64,000 nt of DNA from Ilyobacter polytropus DSM 2926 (GCF_000165505.1 NC_014632.1:1054001-1118000); one strand, 5' to 3'. Positions 25,606 to 35,663 are shown, numbered from the stretch's first letter. Notes: generated by a model not told the origin, from the letters alone. Made by a program: numbers and translations.

Positions 25606-25789
25606 AATATAAATAAAATGATTCTTGAATTATTTAAAAAAAGATATTTTAAAACCTGCATTGTCAAATCAAATATAAAAATTGTATATATTTAAATAAA
25701 ATTTTGTAATTTAGAATATATGGTCATATATTCTAAACTAAAAACACAAATTAATATGATATCTGAAAAATATTGGAGGAGATTAGAAA

Positions 25790-26671
25790 ATGAGATTGGC
25801 AACAATTAAACTTGATGGTTTGGAAATTGCTACGATAGTAACTGATAGTGGTATGTTACCTATAGCTAAGATTAATGAAACGACAGGCAACAGTTGGTTA
25901 ACTGATATGCAAGAAATAATTAATTCAGGACAATTAGAAGAGATAAAAGATTGGTATTTATCTGGTGGAAAATCTCAGTCAGAAGCGATGACTGAGTACA
26001 CTATTCCTAAAGAAAAGGCAGTATTAGCACCTCTATACCGAAATCCAAGTAAAATTTGGGGTATCGGTCTAAATTATGTAGATCACGCCGGAGACCTTGC
26101 AGAGAAAGCTCCAACGATAGCTCCAGCCAGTTTCCCTAAATTTACGACTACAATCATAGGACCGAACGATGAAATTAAAATTCCTGTGCAATCTGAAAAA
26201 ACTACAGGTGAAGCTGAATTAGCGGTAATTTACGGGAAAAAATGCAAGGACGTAGAAGAAAAAGATTGGCTAAGTGTAGTTGCAGGATTTACTACTGTAA
26301 TTGATATGACAGCTGAAGATATTCTTCGTCTTAATCCCCGTTATCTTACTAGAGCTAAAAATTTTGATACCTTTTTAAGCTTGGGTTCAATCCTGGTTAC
26401 ACCAGATGAAATTGAAGATGTTAAAAAATTAAAGGTATCAACTGTTATTAATGGTGAAATATATGCTCAGAATTTTGTTTCGAATATGACTTTTTCTCCA
26501 GACTATTTAGTTTCATTCCACTCTAAAGTATCAACTATGCTGCCTGGAGATATTATATCAACAGGTACTCCTAGAGCTGTACATATAACTGATGGAGATA
26601 TTGTAGAGTGCAGAATTGAAGGTTTTGAATCAATGTCAAATCCAGTAATAGATCTTAAATTAAAAAAATAA
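25790..26671 (+). CDS. fumarylacetoacetate hydrolase (FAH) family protein
   Basis: A 293-residue protein with an N-terminal domain and a C-terminal FAH domain: KIWGIGLNYVDHAGDL, FPKFTTTIIGPNDEIKIP, the metal-binding GEAELAVIYGKKCKDV, MTAEDI, and LLPGDIISTGTPRAV-like residues near the end. Members are hydratases, decarboxylases or C-C hydrolases acting on 2-oxo acids; the substrate cannot be told. GGAGGAG precedes the ATG. It stands alone, with 184 bases upstream and no terminator visible after butyrate kinase. Confidence 0.85.
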   Translation: MRLATIKLDGLEIATIVTDSGMLPIAKINETTGNSWLTDMQEIINSGQLEEIKDWYLSGGKSQSEAMTEYTIPKEKAVLAPLYRNPSKIWGIGLNYVDHAGDLAEKAPTIAPASFPKFTTTIIGPNDEIKIPVQSEKTTGEAELAVIYGKKCKDVEEKDWLSVVAGFTTVIDMTAEDILRLNPRYLTRAKNFDTFLSLGSILVTPDEIEDVKKLKVSTVINGEIYAQNFVSNMTFSPDYLVSFHSKVSTMLPGDIISTGTPRAVHITDGDIVECRIEGFESMSNPVIDLKLKK

Positions 26672-26808
26672 TTATAACATTACAATTCAAGATCATTTTC
26701 AGATTATGATAAGCGACTTAACCTACGCTAGATTGGGAAATGCTTAGAACTATCTCTGTGTCTTAATATATCTTTTTAAAAGAGAAATAAAAGAATAAAT
26801 ATTTGATT

Positions 26809-26833
26809 TAAAAAAGTGATCCAACTGGATCAC
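26809..26833 (-). terminator. second hairpin with T run downstream of aroF
   Basis: GTGATCCA and TGGATCAC at 26816-26833 are perfectly paired around ACT, and on the minus strand are followed by a T run. It backs up the main aroF terminator. The rest of 26672-26880 shows nothing recognisable. Confidence 0.55.
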
Positions 26834-26885
26834 CTATAAATGACTAGGAATATAATTTAAATGTAATTTGGGATAGACCCATTTA

Positions 26886-26919
26886 ATAAAAAAGGAGAGG
26901 AATGACCTCTCCTTTTTTG
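26886..26919 (-). terminator. terminator of aroF
   Basis: AAAAAAGGAGAGG and CCTCTCCTTTTTT pair around AATGA just after the aroF stop. Confidence 0.88.
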
Positions 26920-26927
26920 TGTTATCC

Positions 26928-27941
26928 TTAAATTCTTTTATCTACAAGTTCAGCTATCTTCTTTACGTCTACCATAACTTCGGCAAATCCTGCAGGTGTA
27001 AGTGACTGTGCTCCGTCACAAAGAGCATTTTCAGGATCATTGTGAACCTCTATCATAAGTCCGTCTGCCCCTACTGCTGCTGCTGCCATAGCCAGATTTT
27101 TTACCATCCATCTCTTTCCTGTTGCATGGCTAGGATCTACTATTACAGGAAGATGTGTTAGTTTCTTTACAGCTAGTACTGCACTTAGATCTAAAGTATT
27201 TCTTGTGTATTTTTCAAATGTTCTTATCCCTCTTTCACAAAGAATTACATTTGGATTTCCTTCTGACATGATGTATTCTGCAGACATTATCCATTCCTCT
27301 ATAGTCGCCGACATACCTCTTTTAAGAAGTACTGGAGTCTGAGTTTTTCCTAATGCCTTAAGTAAGTCAAAGTTTTGCATATTTCTAGCCCCTACCTGGA
27401 TTATATCTACATCTTCTACAAATTTATCCACAAGTGAAGGAGACATAATCTCAGTTACTATAGGCATACCTGTAATTTTTCTGGCTTCTTTCAGAAGATC
27501 AAGTCCTTCTAATTCTAACCCTTGGAATGCATATGGAGATGTTCTAGGTTTGAAGGCCCCTCCTCTTAAGATTTGAGAACCTGCTGCTTTCACTCCTTCT
27601 GCTACTTCTATTATTTGATCTCTTGATTCTACAGAACAAGGTCCTGACATAATTGTGAAGTTACCTCCACCGATTTTTATTCCCTTTACATCTATTACAG
27701 TATCTTCACTTTTTAGAACCCTATTAGCCTTTTTAAAAGGTTCCTGAATTCTAGTAACTGTTTCCACACCTGGAAGACCCTCTATACTACCCATATCCAA
27801 TCCAGAAGTATCCCCTATAACTCCTATGATTCTGTATTCCTCACCATTTATATCATGTACTCCCAGTCCTTTTTTCTTAAGAGAATCCATTATCTTTTCT
27901 ATTACACTCCACTCAGCATCTTTTTTCATCTTGATTATCAT
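26928..27941 (-). CDS. aroF: 3-deoxy-7-phosphoheptulonate synthase, type I-beta
   Basis: A 337-residue DAHP synthase, first step of aromatic amino acid synthesis (PEP + erythrose-4-phosphate). The N-terminal 70 residues form the ferredoxin-like regulatory domain of the beta subfamily (MIIKMKKDAEWSVIEKIM). The barrel shows MSGPCSVESRDQ, RGGAFKPRTSPYAFQG, QVGARNMQNFDLL, LKRGMSATIEEW and VDPSHATGKRW. GGGGGATT precedes the ATG. It is monocistronic, with a palindrome overlapping its probable promoter. Confidence 0.95.
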   Translation of the reverse strand: MIIKMKKDAEWSVIEKIMDSLKKKGLGVHDINGEEYRIIGVIGDTSGLDMGSIEGLPGVETVTRIQEPFKKANRVLKSEDTVIDVKGIKIGGGNFTIMSGPCSVESRDQIIEVAEGVKAAGSQILRGGAFKPRTSPYAFQGLELEGLDLLKEARKITGMPIVTEIMSPSLVDKFVEDVDIIQVGARNMQNFDLLKALGKTQTPVLLKRGMSATIEEWIMSAEYIMSEGNPNVILCERGIRTFEKYTRNTLDLSAVLAVKKLTHLPVIVDPSHATGKRWMVKNLAMAAAAVGADGLMIEVHNDPENALCDGAQSLTPAGFAEVMVDVKKIAELVDKRI

Positions 27942-28014
27942 TTTTTAATCCCCCTTATTGGCTATCACTTAAACTAATTTTTTGTGATTTAATTTAAAAT
28001 TTATTTTTCTATTT

Positions 28015-28027
28015 GATACATTGTATC
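28015..28027. promoter_or_regulatory. palindrome GATACATTGTATC upstream of aroF
   Basis: A perfect 13-bp palindrome 74-86 bases before the aroF start, overlapping TACAAT -10-like hexamers on the minus strand. It is a candidate operator. The remainder of 27942-28225 is AT-rich and shows no gene. Confidence 0.4.
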
Positions 28028-28225
28028 CTATTGTAACTTTTGCAGATAGATAACAATTTTTTTTTTAATATGTTCGTATTCTTCAAGACTAAATGACTAT
28101 TTTTATTGACTTTATACCTTTTAATCCCATAAATTCTTGTAGGAATCATTGGGTTTGTTTTTATTTTTTTTGGTTCTTTTCAGTTAAAATAAACTAAATT
28201 TTTCTTGTAGAAACAGAGTTGTATA

Positions 28226-28268
28226 AAGAAAAAGACCCTCTTCAATAATCCTTTGAAGAAGGTCTCTG
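28226..28268 (-). terminator. terminator of the lactate locus
   Basis: AGACC-CTCTTCAA and TTGAAGA-AGGTCT pair, and the minus-strand side ends in TTTTTCTTT. It follows the small ORF after lctP. Confidence 0.8.
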
Positions 28269-28304
28269 TTAAAATTTTACTATTTTATTCAAAAATAAGC
28301 TATT

Positions 28305-28472
28305 TTATTTATCTGTATCTCTACCAAATATCTTTTTATTCTTATGGTAAAATTCAATCTCTTCTATAGTTACTGCTAGAGGGCTCAAGTATATCTTATT
28401 CTGTATTTCCTTATATTTTTTTATAAGGTCCTCTTGACCCCGGTATATAAAACATCCCTCACATTTTTCCAT
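28305..28472 (-). CDS. 55-residue CxxC small protein downstream of lactate permease
   Basis: A small ORF starting one base after the lctP stop. GGAG in the end of lctP serves as its ribosome site. The protein begins MEKCEGCFIYRGQEDLIKKY and ends IFGRDTDK. A CxxC pair at residues 4 and 7 may bind metal; the rest is charged and predicted helical (LIKKYKEIQNKI, TIEEIEFYHKNKK). It is translationally coupled to lctP and followed by the operon terminator, so it is probably a real accessory gene of lactate uptake. No family is recognised. Confidence 0.7.
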   Translation of the reverse strand: MEKCEGCFIYRGQEDLIKKYKEIQNKIYLSPLAVTIEEIEFYHKNKKIFGRDTDK

Positions 28473-28473
28473 A

Positions 28474-30147
28474 TTAGAGGACTCCGTTAACTACAAATCC
28501 TAATAGACCTACTACCACTGCATAAAACATCGCTGCAGGAAGTGTCTTTCTTATTATATTCCCCTCTTGCCCTGTCAGACCTACCACTGCTGCTGCAGCT
28601 ACCACATTATGTATACATATCATGTTTCCTGCTGCTCCTCCTATTACCTGCTGAGCCAGTACAACAGTTGGATTAATCCCAACTGAATTAGCTACCTGAT
28701 ACTGAATAGGAGAGAAAGTCAAAGTAGATACTGTTGCTGAACCAGTTATAAAGGCCCCTAATTCGCCTAGGAAAGGAGCTATTCCAAGCCAGCTTCCTTG
28801 AAATACAGAAGATAAAATATTAGCCAAGTAATTTGGCATCCCTATTCCCACTGCAGAATTTGCCGAATTACTGAAAATCTGAACAACAGCAAGTGTAAAG
28901 CAAAGAGCTACCGAAGCATTTTTTACAGAATCAAGTGTTTCCTTGGTTGCTTTTTTAAGTGCCTTTCCATCTCCCTTTAGAGATAATAAAGCTATAAGTG
29001 AAGCAATCGCCAGTACAGTTCCAGGAGAATAAAGTATCTGCCATTTAGAGGTAACACCCTCTCCCAAAATGTTTCTCCAGCTAAAGTCAGCATGTGTTAG
29101 AACAAATGTTTTCACCGGAAGTACAATCCTGGTTACAAGTAGCATCATTACTACTGCCACATAAGGCATCCAAGCTGAAAAAATATCTTTTGCAGAAACT
29201 GATTCTGATAAAGTTATTGTACCGTTTTCATTAAAAGTTACTTTTCCTCCTGAAGTATTGTTTTTCTTAAGGGTTTTAGTTTTAACCTCTACCTCATTTT
29301 CTGCTGCAGACTCTGTCTTCCACTCACAATTTTTAGGTATTAATATGCCTTTCTTAGCAGTAAAACAAGACACTACAAGCCCTGTAAGAGAAGCAAGTAT
29401 AGATACAAATTCCGCTCCTAAAAAAGTAGAATAAAGAACAGCCGATCCTGCATAAGATGCACCTACTAAAACTGACCATGGAAGTATTTCAAAGGCAGCC
29501 TTAAAAGATTTTTCCTTACCGAAAAATTTAGTTAGTATCATAATAATCATTGTAGGAAGCAGTGTAGCAGTTATAAGATCCATTCTTGTTACTGTTCTTC
29601 CTATAAGGTCAAAGAACTCAGGACTTGCTCCTGGAATATTTCCTAAGCCAACAATAATCGGAGTTCCTACTGCTCCAAAAGATACTGGACTACTGTCTCC
29701 TATAAGTGCTATAGAGGCTGCTGCCAAAGGATTGAATCCTAATGCCACAAGAAAAGGCCCTGCAACTGCAGCTGGAGTTCCAAAACCTGCTGCTCCCTCT
29801 ATAAGTGCCACAAAGAAAGCTCCAACAATAACTGCCTGGACTCTCATGTCCTTAGTAACACTGCTAAATCCTCTCTTTATTATGTCCACTCCCCCTGTAT
29901 GGGTCATGACTTTTAAGAGTAAAATAGCACCAAATAATATCCATAGTATGGTTACAGACTTATGCACTCCCTGAAGTATTGAAGCTGTAATTATGTCTCC
30001 ACCCATTCCCCACACACCAAAAGCTAAAAGCAAAAATATGACAAAAGTCAAAAACATTCCTTTTTTTGCAGGCATTCTCAAAACTACCAAAAATATCAAA
30101 GGTAACAAAATAGGCATCATAGCCACTAAAATCTGAATCATACTCAT
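28474..30147 (-). CDS. lctP: L-lactate permease
   Basis: A 557-residue membrane protein of the LctP family with about 13-14 transmembrane helices. Family segments include [40 protein letters not shown], and [19 protein letters not shown] near the C-terminus. It imports lactate with H+. The frame runs upstream to 30219, but GGGAGGAAG precedes the ATG at 30147. It lies downstream of the lactate dehydrogenase complex genes on the same strand, after a 326-base structured gap. Confidence 0.95.
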   Translation of the reverse strand: MSMIQILVAMMPILLPLIFLVVLRMPAKKGMFLTFVIFLLLAFGVWGMGGDIITASILQGVHKSVTILWILFGAILLLKVMTHTGGVDIIKRGFSSVTKDMRVQAVIVGAFFVALIEGAAGFGTPAAVAGPFLVALGFNPLAAASIALIGDSSPVSFGAVGTPIIVGLGNIPGASPEFFDLIGRTVTRMDLITATLLPTMIIMILTKFFGKEKSFKAAFEILPWSVLVGASYAGSAVLYSTFLGAEFVSILASLTGLVVSCFTAKKGILIPKNCEWKTESAAENEVEVKTKTLKKNNTSGGKVTFNENGTITLSESVSAKDIFSAWMPYVAVVMMLLVTRIVLPVKTFVLTHADFSWRNILGEGVTSKWQILYSPGTVLAIASLIALLSLKGDGKALKKATKETLDSVKNASVALCFTLAVVQIFSNSANSAVGIGMPNYLANILSSVFQGSWLGIAPFLGELGAFITGSATVSTLTFSPIQYQVANSVGINPTVVLAQQVIGGAAGNMICIHNVVAAAAVVGLTGQEGNIIRKTLPAAMFYAVVVGLLGFVVNGVL

Positions 30148-30295
30148 ATACTTCCTCCCTATAAAAACGTCACAATAATCAAGCAAACAATATAAAAATT
30201 CAATCCATTTACACACCACTTAGCTATAAAATTATTTCTGTTTCACATTTAACTGTTGTTGGTTATAAAACTTTATATAAAGAAAGGAAGTAATG

Positions 30296-30440
30296 ATCAA
30301 TTTTTATGCCTATCTTGCTGATTAGCAGAATAATTTTTCAGATTCAACTATCATCCTAAGGCACTCCGCCTCTCTTTAACAAACTATGTTTCAACGGCTA
30401 CTGCCCTTGTAGCCGTCTACACATAATACGTAAGATTACT
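30296..30440 (-). other. structured intercistronic region between lctD and lctP
   Basis: Within the 326-base gap the minus strand can form a strong hairpin, ACGGCTAC/GTAGCCGT around AAGGGCA at about 30393-30415, then a GGC-GGAGT-GCC stem and TGCT-AATC-AGCA. The hairpin lacks a T run on either strand, so it is not a standard terminator. Short peptide-like traces in this strand faintly recall the 3' end of IS200/IS605 tnpB genes, so a transposon right-end remnant is possible but unproven. It may also be an RNA stability or attenuation element. Confidence 0.3.
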
Positions 30441-30473
30441 TTGTTACAATGAATATTTTTGGAGTTTTGTGAT

Positions 30474-31874
30474 TTACTGACAGACTTTTCCTGGATTCAG
30501 AATGTTCTTTGGATCAAACACCTGCTTTATCCCTCTCATTATTTCAATATTATTTTCGCAATATTGGTCAAACATGTAATTCTTTTTTGCGTATCCTATA
30601 CCGTGCTCTCCAGATACAAGTCCGCCTAACTCTTCAGATCTAGTATACATTTTCTTGAACACTGCACTTAATTTTTCTTCCCACTTTTCCTGCTCTAGAC
30701 CATCTCTGCATATATATATATGAAGGTTTCCATCACCAGCATGTCCGAAGCTTGGGATTCTTATATCAAATTCTTTTTCTAATTCCTTTGTATATTTTAT
30801 GAATTCTGAGACACAGTTTCTAGGAACAACTACATCACATTCATCCATTTCGTCAGTAGAGGCTTTTATAGCTTCTAGAAAAGCACCTCTTGCAGACCAA
30901 ACACTCTCTTTTCTTTCTTCTGTATCTACTATATATACATCAGTAGCTCCTATTTCCAGACATAGATCTGCAACTACTTCATAGTCTTTTTCTACTTGCT
31001 CTTTGGAATTCCCATCAAATGTCAAAAGAAGATATGCATCGCTTGATTTGTCTGGAAATGTCTTTCCAAGGAATTCTTCTGCAGAATAGATAACTTCTTT
31101 TTGCATAAACTCAACAGCTGTTGGAATAGCTTTTGATCTTATTATTGTAGGAACTGCATCTATTGCATTATCGATGTTTCCAAATGGAATCAAAAGACTT
31201 ATAGAATACTTTGGTAAAGGTAATAGTTTAAGTACTGCCTTAGTTATAATTCCAAGAGTTCCCTCTGATCCTATAACAAGATCCTTGAGACTGTATCCGG
31301 CAGAGTTTTTTACAACCTTACCTCCCATTTCCATTATGTCACCATTTGGAAGTACTACTTCTAAACCACGGACATAATCACGAGTCACTCCATATTTTAC
31401 AGCTCTCATTCCACCTGCATTGGTACTTATATTTCCACCTATAGTTGCACTTTTTTCTCCGGGATCAGGTGGATAAAAGAAATCTCTGTCTTCTACGTAT
31501 TTTCCTATTTCCATAAGCAGAACTCCAGGTTCAACTGTAAGAGTAAGGTTATCTTCATCTAGTTCTAGTATTTTGTTCATCTGAGTAGTTTCTATCATTA
31601 TCCCACCATGAATTGGTACCGATGCTCCTACAAGACCTGTTCCAGATCCTCTAGCTACGATAGGTATAGAGTGCTCATAAGCGTATTTTACAACTTTAGA
31701 TATTTCAGATGAATCTAGTGCCTTTACCAGAATATCCGGTTTTCTGCTTATTCCTCCTAGTTCATCATGGGAGTAATCTTCACTTATGCCATCTTCCCAG
31801 AGTACTCTCTCTTTGTTACCCAAAATTTCAGCTATATTTTCATAATCTTCGATATTCACATTTTTATAATTCAT
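30474..31874 (-). CDS. lctD: FAD-dependent lactate dehydrogenase subunit (GlcD/LctD type)
   Basis: A 466-residue FAD_binding_4 oxidase. It shows [77 protein letters not shown] and [14 protein letters not shown]. With the two Etf genes directly upstream it matches the LctBCD complex of Acetobacterium, which oxidises lactate with NAD+ by spending reduced ferredoxin (flavin-based electron confurcation). It starts two bases after the EtfA stop, with GGAAGGAG as ribosome site. Confidence 0.92.
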   Translation of the reverse strand: MNYKNVNIEDYENIAEILGNKERVLWEDGISEDYSHDELGGISRKPDILVKALDSSEISKVVKYAYEHSIPIVARGSGTGLVGASVPIHGGIMIETTQMNKILELDEDNLTLTVEPGVLLMEIGKYVEDRDFFYPPDPGEKSATIGGNISTNAGGMRAVKYGVTRDYVRGLEVVLPNGDIMEMGGKVVKNSAGYSLKDLVIGSEGTLGIITKAVLKLLPLPKYSISLLIPFGNIDNAIDAVPTIIRSKAIPTAVEFMQKEVIYSAEEFLGKTFPDKSSDAYLLLTFDGNSKEQVEKDYEVVADLCLEIGATDVYIVDTEERKESVWSARGAFLEAIKASTDEMDECDVVVPRNCVSEFIKYTKELEKEFDIRIPSFGHAGDGNLHIYICRDGLEQEKWEEKLSAVFKKMYTRSEELGGLVSGEHGIGYAKKNYMFDQYCENNIEIMRGIKQVFDPKNILNPGKVCQ

Positions 31875-31876
31875 AA

Positions 31877-33091
31877 TTACTCCTTCCCAGCAGAGATTAT
31901 ATCTCTTCCAGTTTTTATTTTTTCCATAAGTTCTGGTATTATCTGGTACATATCACCTACTACACCCCAATGAGCCACATTAAATATAGGGGCATTTTCA
32001 TCTGTATTTATTGCCACTATTGTGTCTGAGTTTTCCATTCCCGCAGTAAACTGAACCGCTCCGTGGATTCCGCATGCAAAGATTATTTTCGGTTTTACAG
32101 TTCTTCCACTAAGTCCTATCTGGGTCTTGCAGTCCATCCATCCGCTCTCTATAAGAGGTCTTGTACACGCTAACCTTCCTCCTAAAAGATCTGCAAATTC
32201 CTGCATCATATCCATGTCTGATTCTTTCTTCAAAGCTCTTCCTACTGCAACTATTACTTCAGCATCAGATATGCAGCTTTCTTTTTCCTTTTTAAATATA
32301 TTTCTAACATTTATCTTTGAGATAAGTTTGCTCTTATCTACATCATGGCTGATTATCTCACCTGACTTAGTTTCACTTCTAACTGGTGCATCAAATATTT
32401 TATTTCTTACTGTACAGAATTGAGGTCTATGATTTTCAGTTACTATCTGAGCCATTATGTTTCCACCAAAAGCCGGTCTTATCTGAATTAAGTCACTGTT
32501 TTTTTTCATTTCAAGTATTGTACAATCTGCAGTAAGTCCAGTTCTAAATCTTGCTGCCACTCTAGGAGCTAAAGATCTTCCTAAAGTTGTTGCTCCTACA
32601 AGTACTGAAGATGGCTTTATCTCATCTATATAAGACTCAAATACACCTGTATAATTTTCTATCTTGAAGTGTTCTAATTCTTCATCTTCATAAAGATGAA
32701 CTTGATCTACTCCGTAATGCAGAAGTTCTTCAGCCAGAGGTTTTACATTATATCCCATTATTATTGCCTGTACCGGATGCTTAGTAACTTTAGCTAATTC
32801 CTTAGCTTTTCCTATAAGCTCAAGTGTCACAGGATGTATCTCACCTGCAAAATGGTCAACATATACTGTTAATCCCTTCCAAAGCTCTTTATCAATTTTT
32901 TCAATTTCTGTATCCTCAAGTAGTTCTATTGCTCCCTTTCCCTGCTTCACACAGAGTCTGCACATTTTACATCCAGCGTTGATATCTAGCTTCCCGTTGC
33001 TTTCCTCTATAGCATTAAAAGGGCATAGCTCTATCAATTCTCTCATAAGTTTATGATCAACCTTATCGTGATTTATATGTAATTGTCCCAT
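31877..33091 (-). CDS. lctC: electron transfer flavoprotein alpha subunit with N-terminal Fe-S domain (LctC type)
   Basis: A 404-residue EtfA. An N-terminal domain carries one [4Fe-4S] ligand set (CPFNAI plus GCKMCRLC at residues 42-48), as in LctC. The EtfA part begins near residue 72 ([23 protein letters not shown]) and has [38 protein letters not shown] and the FAD motif [25 protein letters not shown]. The Fe-S domain probably connects the flavins to ferredoxin. It lies between EtfB (9-base gap) and LctD. Confidence 0.93.
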   Translation of the reverse strand: MGQLHINHDKVDHKLMRELIELCPFNAIEESNGKLDINAGCKMCRLCVKQGKGAIELLEDTEIEKIDKELWKGLTVYVDHFAGEIHPVTLELIGKAKELAKVTKHPVQAIIMGYNVKPLAEELLHYGVDQVHLYEDEELEHFKIENYTGVFESYIDEIKPSSVLVGATTLGRSLAPRVAARFRTGLTADCTILEMKKNSDLIQIRPAFGGNIMAQIVTENHRPQFCTVRNKIFDAPVRSETKSGEIISHDVDKSKLISKINVRNIFKKEKESCISDAEVIVAVGRALKKESDMDMMQEFADLLGGRLACTRPLIESGWMDCKTQIGLSGRTVKPKIIFACGIHGAVQFTAGMENSDTIVAINTDENAPIFNVAHWGVVGDMYQIIPELMEKIKTGRDIISAGKE

Positions 33092-33100
33092 TTTTACCTC

Positions 33101-33889
33101 CTAAGCAAATTTATATTCTCTCATTCTCTTGTATAATTCCTCGGCTATCTCAACTGAACTTCCTGTTATTGTTTCTCTGTCCTCTGATTTCTCAGGGTTA
33201 AATATTCTTTCTACCTGAGTAGGAGAACCTTTTAAACCATACATAAATTCTTTTTTATCAGGAAGATCGTCTAGAGACATCACTTTTATATCTTTTTGCA
33301 TTGCAGCAAATTTTCTTTTATATGATGGAAGTCTAGGAGTATAGATACCTTTTTCTACTGTAATAAGACAAGGATAAGGTATATCTTGTACCTCTATAGT
33401 CTCACCCATATCCGCCTCTACTGTGATATACTCTTCTCCTATCTCTAGTAATCTACTTACATTGGCTATGTGTGGAATGGCAAGATATTCAGCCATTTCA
33501 GGACCAACTTGAGCTGTATCTCCGTCTGTAGTTTGCTTTCCACAGATTATAAGATCAATATTTCCAAGGGCTTTTATTCCCTGTGCCAGAGTATAAGAAG
33601 TAGCTAGTACATCTGCACCTGCAAATCTTCTGTCTGATAAGAGTATCCCTTCATCGGCTCCCATCATAAAAGACTCTCTTATTACTTCTTTTGCCTGAGG
33701 TGGACCCATAGAGATTATTCCTATCTCTGAGCCTTTCTCTTCTTTGATTTTAAGTGCAGTTTCTAGTGCATAAAGATCATAAGGGTTAACCTTCGAATCC
33801 ACACCATCTCTTAAAAGTACTCCAGTATCTGGATCTACCTGGACATCACTATTACCCGGTACCTGTTTCACACAAACAGCAATTTTCAT
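33101..33889 (-). CDS. lctB: electron transfer flavoprotein beta subunit (LctB type)
   Basis: A 262-residue Etf[100 protein letters not shown] and [11 protein letters not shown]. It carries the bifurcating-type FAD/NAD site region. The frame extends to 33949, but GGGAGG precedes the ATG at 33889 and the upstream part overlaps the operators. It is the first structural gene of the lactate operon. Confidence 0.94.
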   Translation of the reverse strand: MKIAVCVKQVPGNSDVQVDPDTGVLLRDGVDSKVNPYDLYALETALKIKEEKGSEIGIISMGPPQAKEVIRESFMMGADEGILLSDRRFAGADVLATSYTLAQGIKALGNIDLIICGKQTTDGDTAQVGPEMAEYLAIPHIANVSRLLEIGEEYITVEADMGETIEVQDIPYPCLITVEKGIYTPRLPSYKRKFAAMQKDIKVMSLDDLPDKKEFMYGLKGSPTQVERIFNPEKSEDRETITGSSVEIAEELYKRMREYKFA

Positions 33890-33903
33890 TTTAAACCTCC
33901 CAT

Positions 33904-33950
33904 TTTTGGTCTGACCAAAATAAAGTTTAAAAAAATTTGGTCTGACCAAT
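33904..33950 (-). promoter_or_regulatory. tandem GntR operators of the lactate operon
   Basis: TTTTGGTC-T-GACCAAAA at 33904-33920 and TTGGTC-T-GACCAA at 33937-33949 share the same 13-bp palindrome, with centres 31 bp (three helical turns) apart, directly upstream of lctB. The TNGTNNNACNA core is that of the FadR/LldR/PdhR branch of GntR regulators, matching the GntR gene at 34221-34889. The rest of the gap to 34220 holds no gene. Confidence 0.8.
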
Positions 33951-33963
33951 TATTCATATTAAT

Positions 33964-33994
33964 TAAAAAGAGAAATCATGAGATCTCTCTTTAT
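33964..33994 (-). terminator. weak terminator after the GntR gene
   Basis: AAAGAGA and TCTCTTT can pair, with a T run on the minus-strand side. It may separate the regulator transcript from the lct operon. Confidence 0.4.
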
Positions 33995-34220
33995 TGATCT
34001 AATATATGATAGTACTTTTTTTTCATAAAAGTCAACACTATATCCTTAATTACTTTTTTCACTTCAGCCCTGTGAAATCAAGCTTTACAGGAGTATCAGT
34101 GTGCACTATTACCACTTTTCCTTTTGTTTTTAGTTACTCTAAGACTTTGTTAATTATTTATTTAATATATAAGACACCTGTAATTCAACCTAAAAAAAAT
34201 TATAAAAATATTGTACTTTT

Positions 34221-34889
34221 TCAATTTATAGTTTTCTCTATATGATCAAAATGTTCTTTTATAGCCTTTTTAGCTTTTTCTAAATTTCTTTCTTTCAGAG
34301 CGTCTACAATAGCTTGGTGATCTTGATCGATTGTCTTCTTTCCAAATTTTTCAATAACTCTTTGCCTCGATGTTTTTACTGAATTTTCCAAAATTTCAGA
34401 AACAGAGTTTAAGATAGATATTATAAGCGGATTTTTAGAAGCCTTTGCAATAATAGAGTGGAACTCCAAATCTACCAGACTCATCTGTGCCTCGTTTGTG
34501 CTTTCTAATAGTCTCTGATGAACTTCTTCCATGTCTCTTATCTCCTCATCTGTTATTCTGCCTACACACAGCTCTATCGAAGATTCTTCAAGCATCTTTC
34601 TCAGCTCATACACATCATTATAAGTTCCATTCTGAAGAGAAAACATAAGAGTTATAGGATTATAGAGCATTTTTTCAAAATTATTTGTAATATAATTACC
34701 TCCACCTCTTCTACTCTCTACAAGCCCCATAATTTCTAAAACTTTTATTCCTTCTCTCACGGTAGACCTACCAATATGAAGTTTTTCAGCAAGAACTCTT
34801 TCAGGAAGTAATTTTTCCCCATATTTGATACTTCCTTTTTTTATCCCATCTTTTATATATTCGACAACTATGTCATATTTTTTTACCAT
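34221..34889 (-). CDS. GntR-family (FadR subfamily) regulator of lactate use
   Basis: A 223-residue regulator. The winged helix carries IKYGEKLLPERVLAEKLHIGRSTVREGIKVLEIMGLVESRRGGGNYI. The C-terminal FCD domain has YELRKMLEESSIELC, LVDLEFHSIIAKASKN and DHQAIVDALKERNLEKAKKAIKEHFDHI, with the His and Asp residues that usually bind metal plus ligand. The GGGGGAT ribosome site points to the ATG at 34889. By position and the tandem operators it is an LldR/LctA-like lactate-responsive repressor. Confidence 0.9.
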   Translation of the reverse strand: MVKKYDIVVEYIKDGIKKGSIKYGEKLLPERVLAEKLHIGRSTVREGIKVLEIMGLVESRRGGGNYITNNFEKMLYNPITLMFSLQNGTYNDVYELRKMLEESSIELCVGRITDEEIRDMEEVHQRLLESTNEAQMSLVDLEFHSIIAKASKNPLIISILNSVSEILENSVKTSRQRVIEKFGKKTIDQDHQAIVDALKERNLEKAKKAIKEHFDHIEKTIN

Positions 34890-35030
34890 TTCATCCCCCG
34901 TTTTCACTTAATTTTCTATAACTTAATTATAACATTTAAAAATGCCTTTAAAAAACTTATATTAGTAATTTGATAATTTATTTTCTCGTCAGACTCATCT
35001 AAAATTAACATAAAGCTAATTTTTTATTGT

Positions 35031-35240
35031 AAATTACAGTATTAATTTTATTCGAATACCTATGTTACTTTCTTTGATTTCCCAAAGAAAAATAATCAAA
35101 GAAAAGGCACCCCTAAAAAATAACAAAAATCACTTCTGAACTAAGTTTCTATCGAAATATAGCCGGTGAATCTCCTTATTTCAATGAAAGTGCATTTTAC
35201 AAGATGATTTCTTAACGGTTTTTTTTAAAGATAAGAATTT
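35031..35240. repeat. dispersed repeat, truncated second copy
   Basis: Aligns over about 210 bases with the left part of the element at 14311, including CACCCCTAAAAAATA, CTTCTGAACTAA, CTCCTTATTTCAATGAAAGTG and AAGATGATTTCTTAACGGT. The first hairpin is degenerate and the right half with its hairpin is missing, so this copy is decayed. It occupies part of the gene-free stretch 34890-35390. Confidence 0.65.
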
Positions 35241-35273
35241 AAACTCAGGTTAACTATATATTTATAATGTTAA

Positions 35274-35361
35274 AAAGTTAACTTTACACTATATTGTGAT
35301 TTTATGATATACTTTTTTAGTATGATTTAAATTTTTTTATCATTCAAATAAAGTTAACTTT
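35274..35361 (+). promoter_or_regulatory. two AAAGTTAACTTT palindromes upstream of the Cys-rich gene
   Basis: Identical perfect 12-bp palindromes at 35274-35285 and 35350-35361 flank an AT-rich promoter-like stretch (TATACT at 35308) ahead of the gene at 35391. They are candidate operators; no cognate regulator is apparent. Confidence 0.45.
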
Positions 35362-35390
35362 TCTTAAATTTCAAACAGGAGTTGATAAAG

Positions 35391-35654
35391 ATGAAATGCC
35401 CATGTAAAGCCACAACATGCTCAAGACACGGAAAATGTCATGAGTGCAGGATGAAACACAGAAATTCTAGAACCGCATGTGTAAAATATGCTGTAGAAGA
35501 CAAAAAAGAAAATTTATTTTGTCCAAAAAATAAAAATGATGAACTCTTTGGAAAGTGTTGGACTTGCAGAGAACAAGCTGAGATAAATAAAAATCTTCCA
35601 TTATGCCAGGAGATAGGCCACAGATTATATAATGAGCATAACCCAGAAGCATAG
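35391..35654 (+). CDS. small cysteine-rich protein with two GKCxxCR modules
   Basis: An 87-residue protein rich in Cys, His and Lys. The first module, CPCKATTCSRHGKCHECRMKHR, resembles small clostridial Cys-rich proteins with a C-RHG-C-x2-C pattern. The second, FCPKNKNDELFGKCWTCREQ...PLCQEIGH, repeats the GKCxxCR core. It is likely a zinc-binding protein of unknown role. AGGAG precedes the ATG at 35391; an in-frame TTG at 35382 is too close to it. Confidence 0.7.
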   Translation: MKCPCKATTCSRHGKCHECRMKHRNSRTACVKYAVEDKKENLFCPKNKNDELFGKCWTCREQAEINKNLPLCQEIGHRLYNEHNPEA

Positions 35655-35663
35655 ACTAACATA

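Noticed and set aside
27942-28225. Riboswitch or T-box upstream of aroF
   Set aside because: No specifier-like or T-box consensus, and no aptamer pattern I could recognise; only a short palindrome is supported.
30393-30415. Hairpin as a terminator between lctD and lctP
   Set aside because: Neither strand has a T run after the stem.
35031-35240. Separate regulatory leader for the Cys-rich gene
   Set aside because: The stretch aligns with the repeat at 14311, so it is better explained as a decayed copy of that element.
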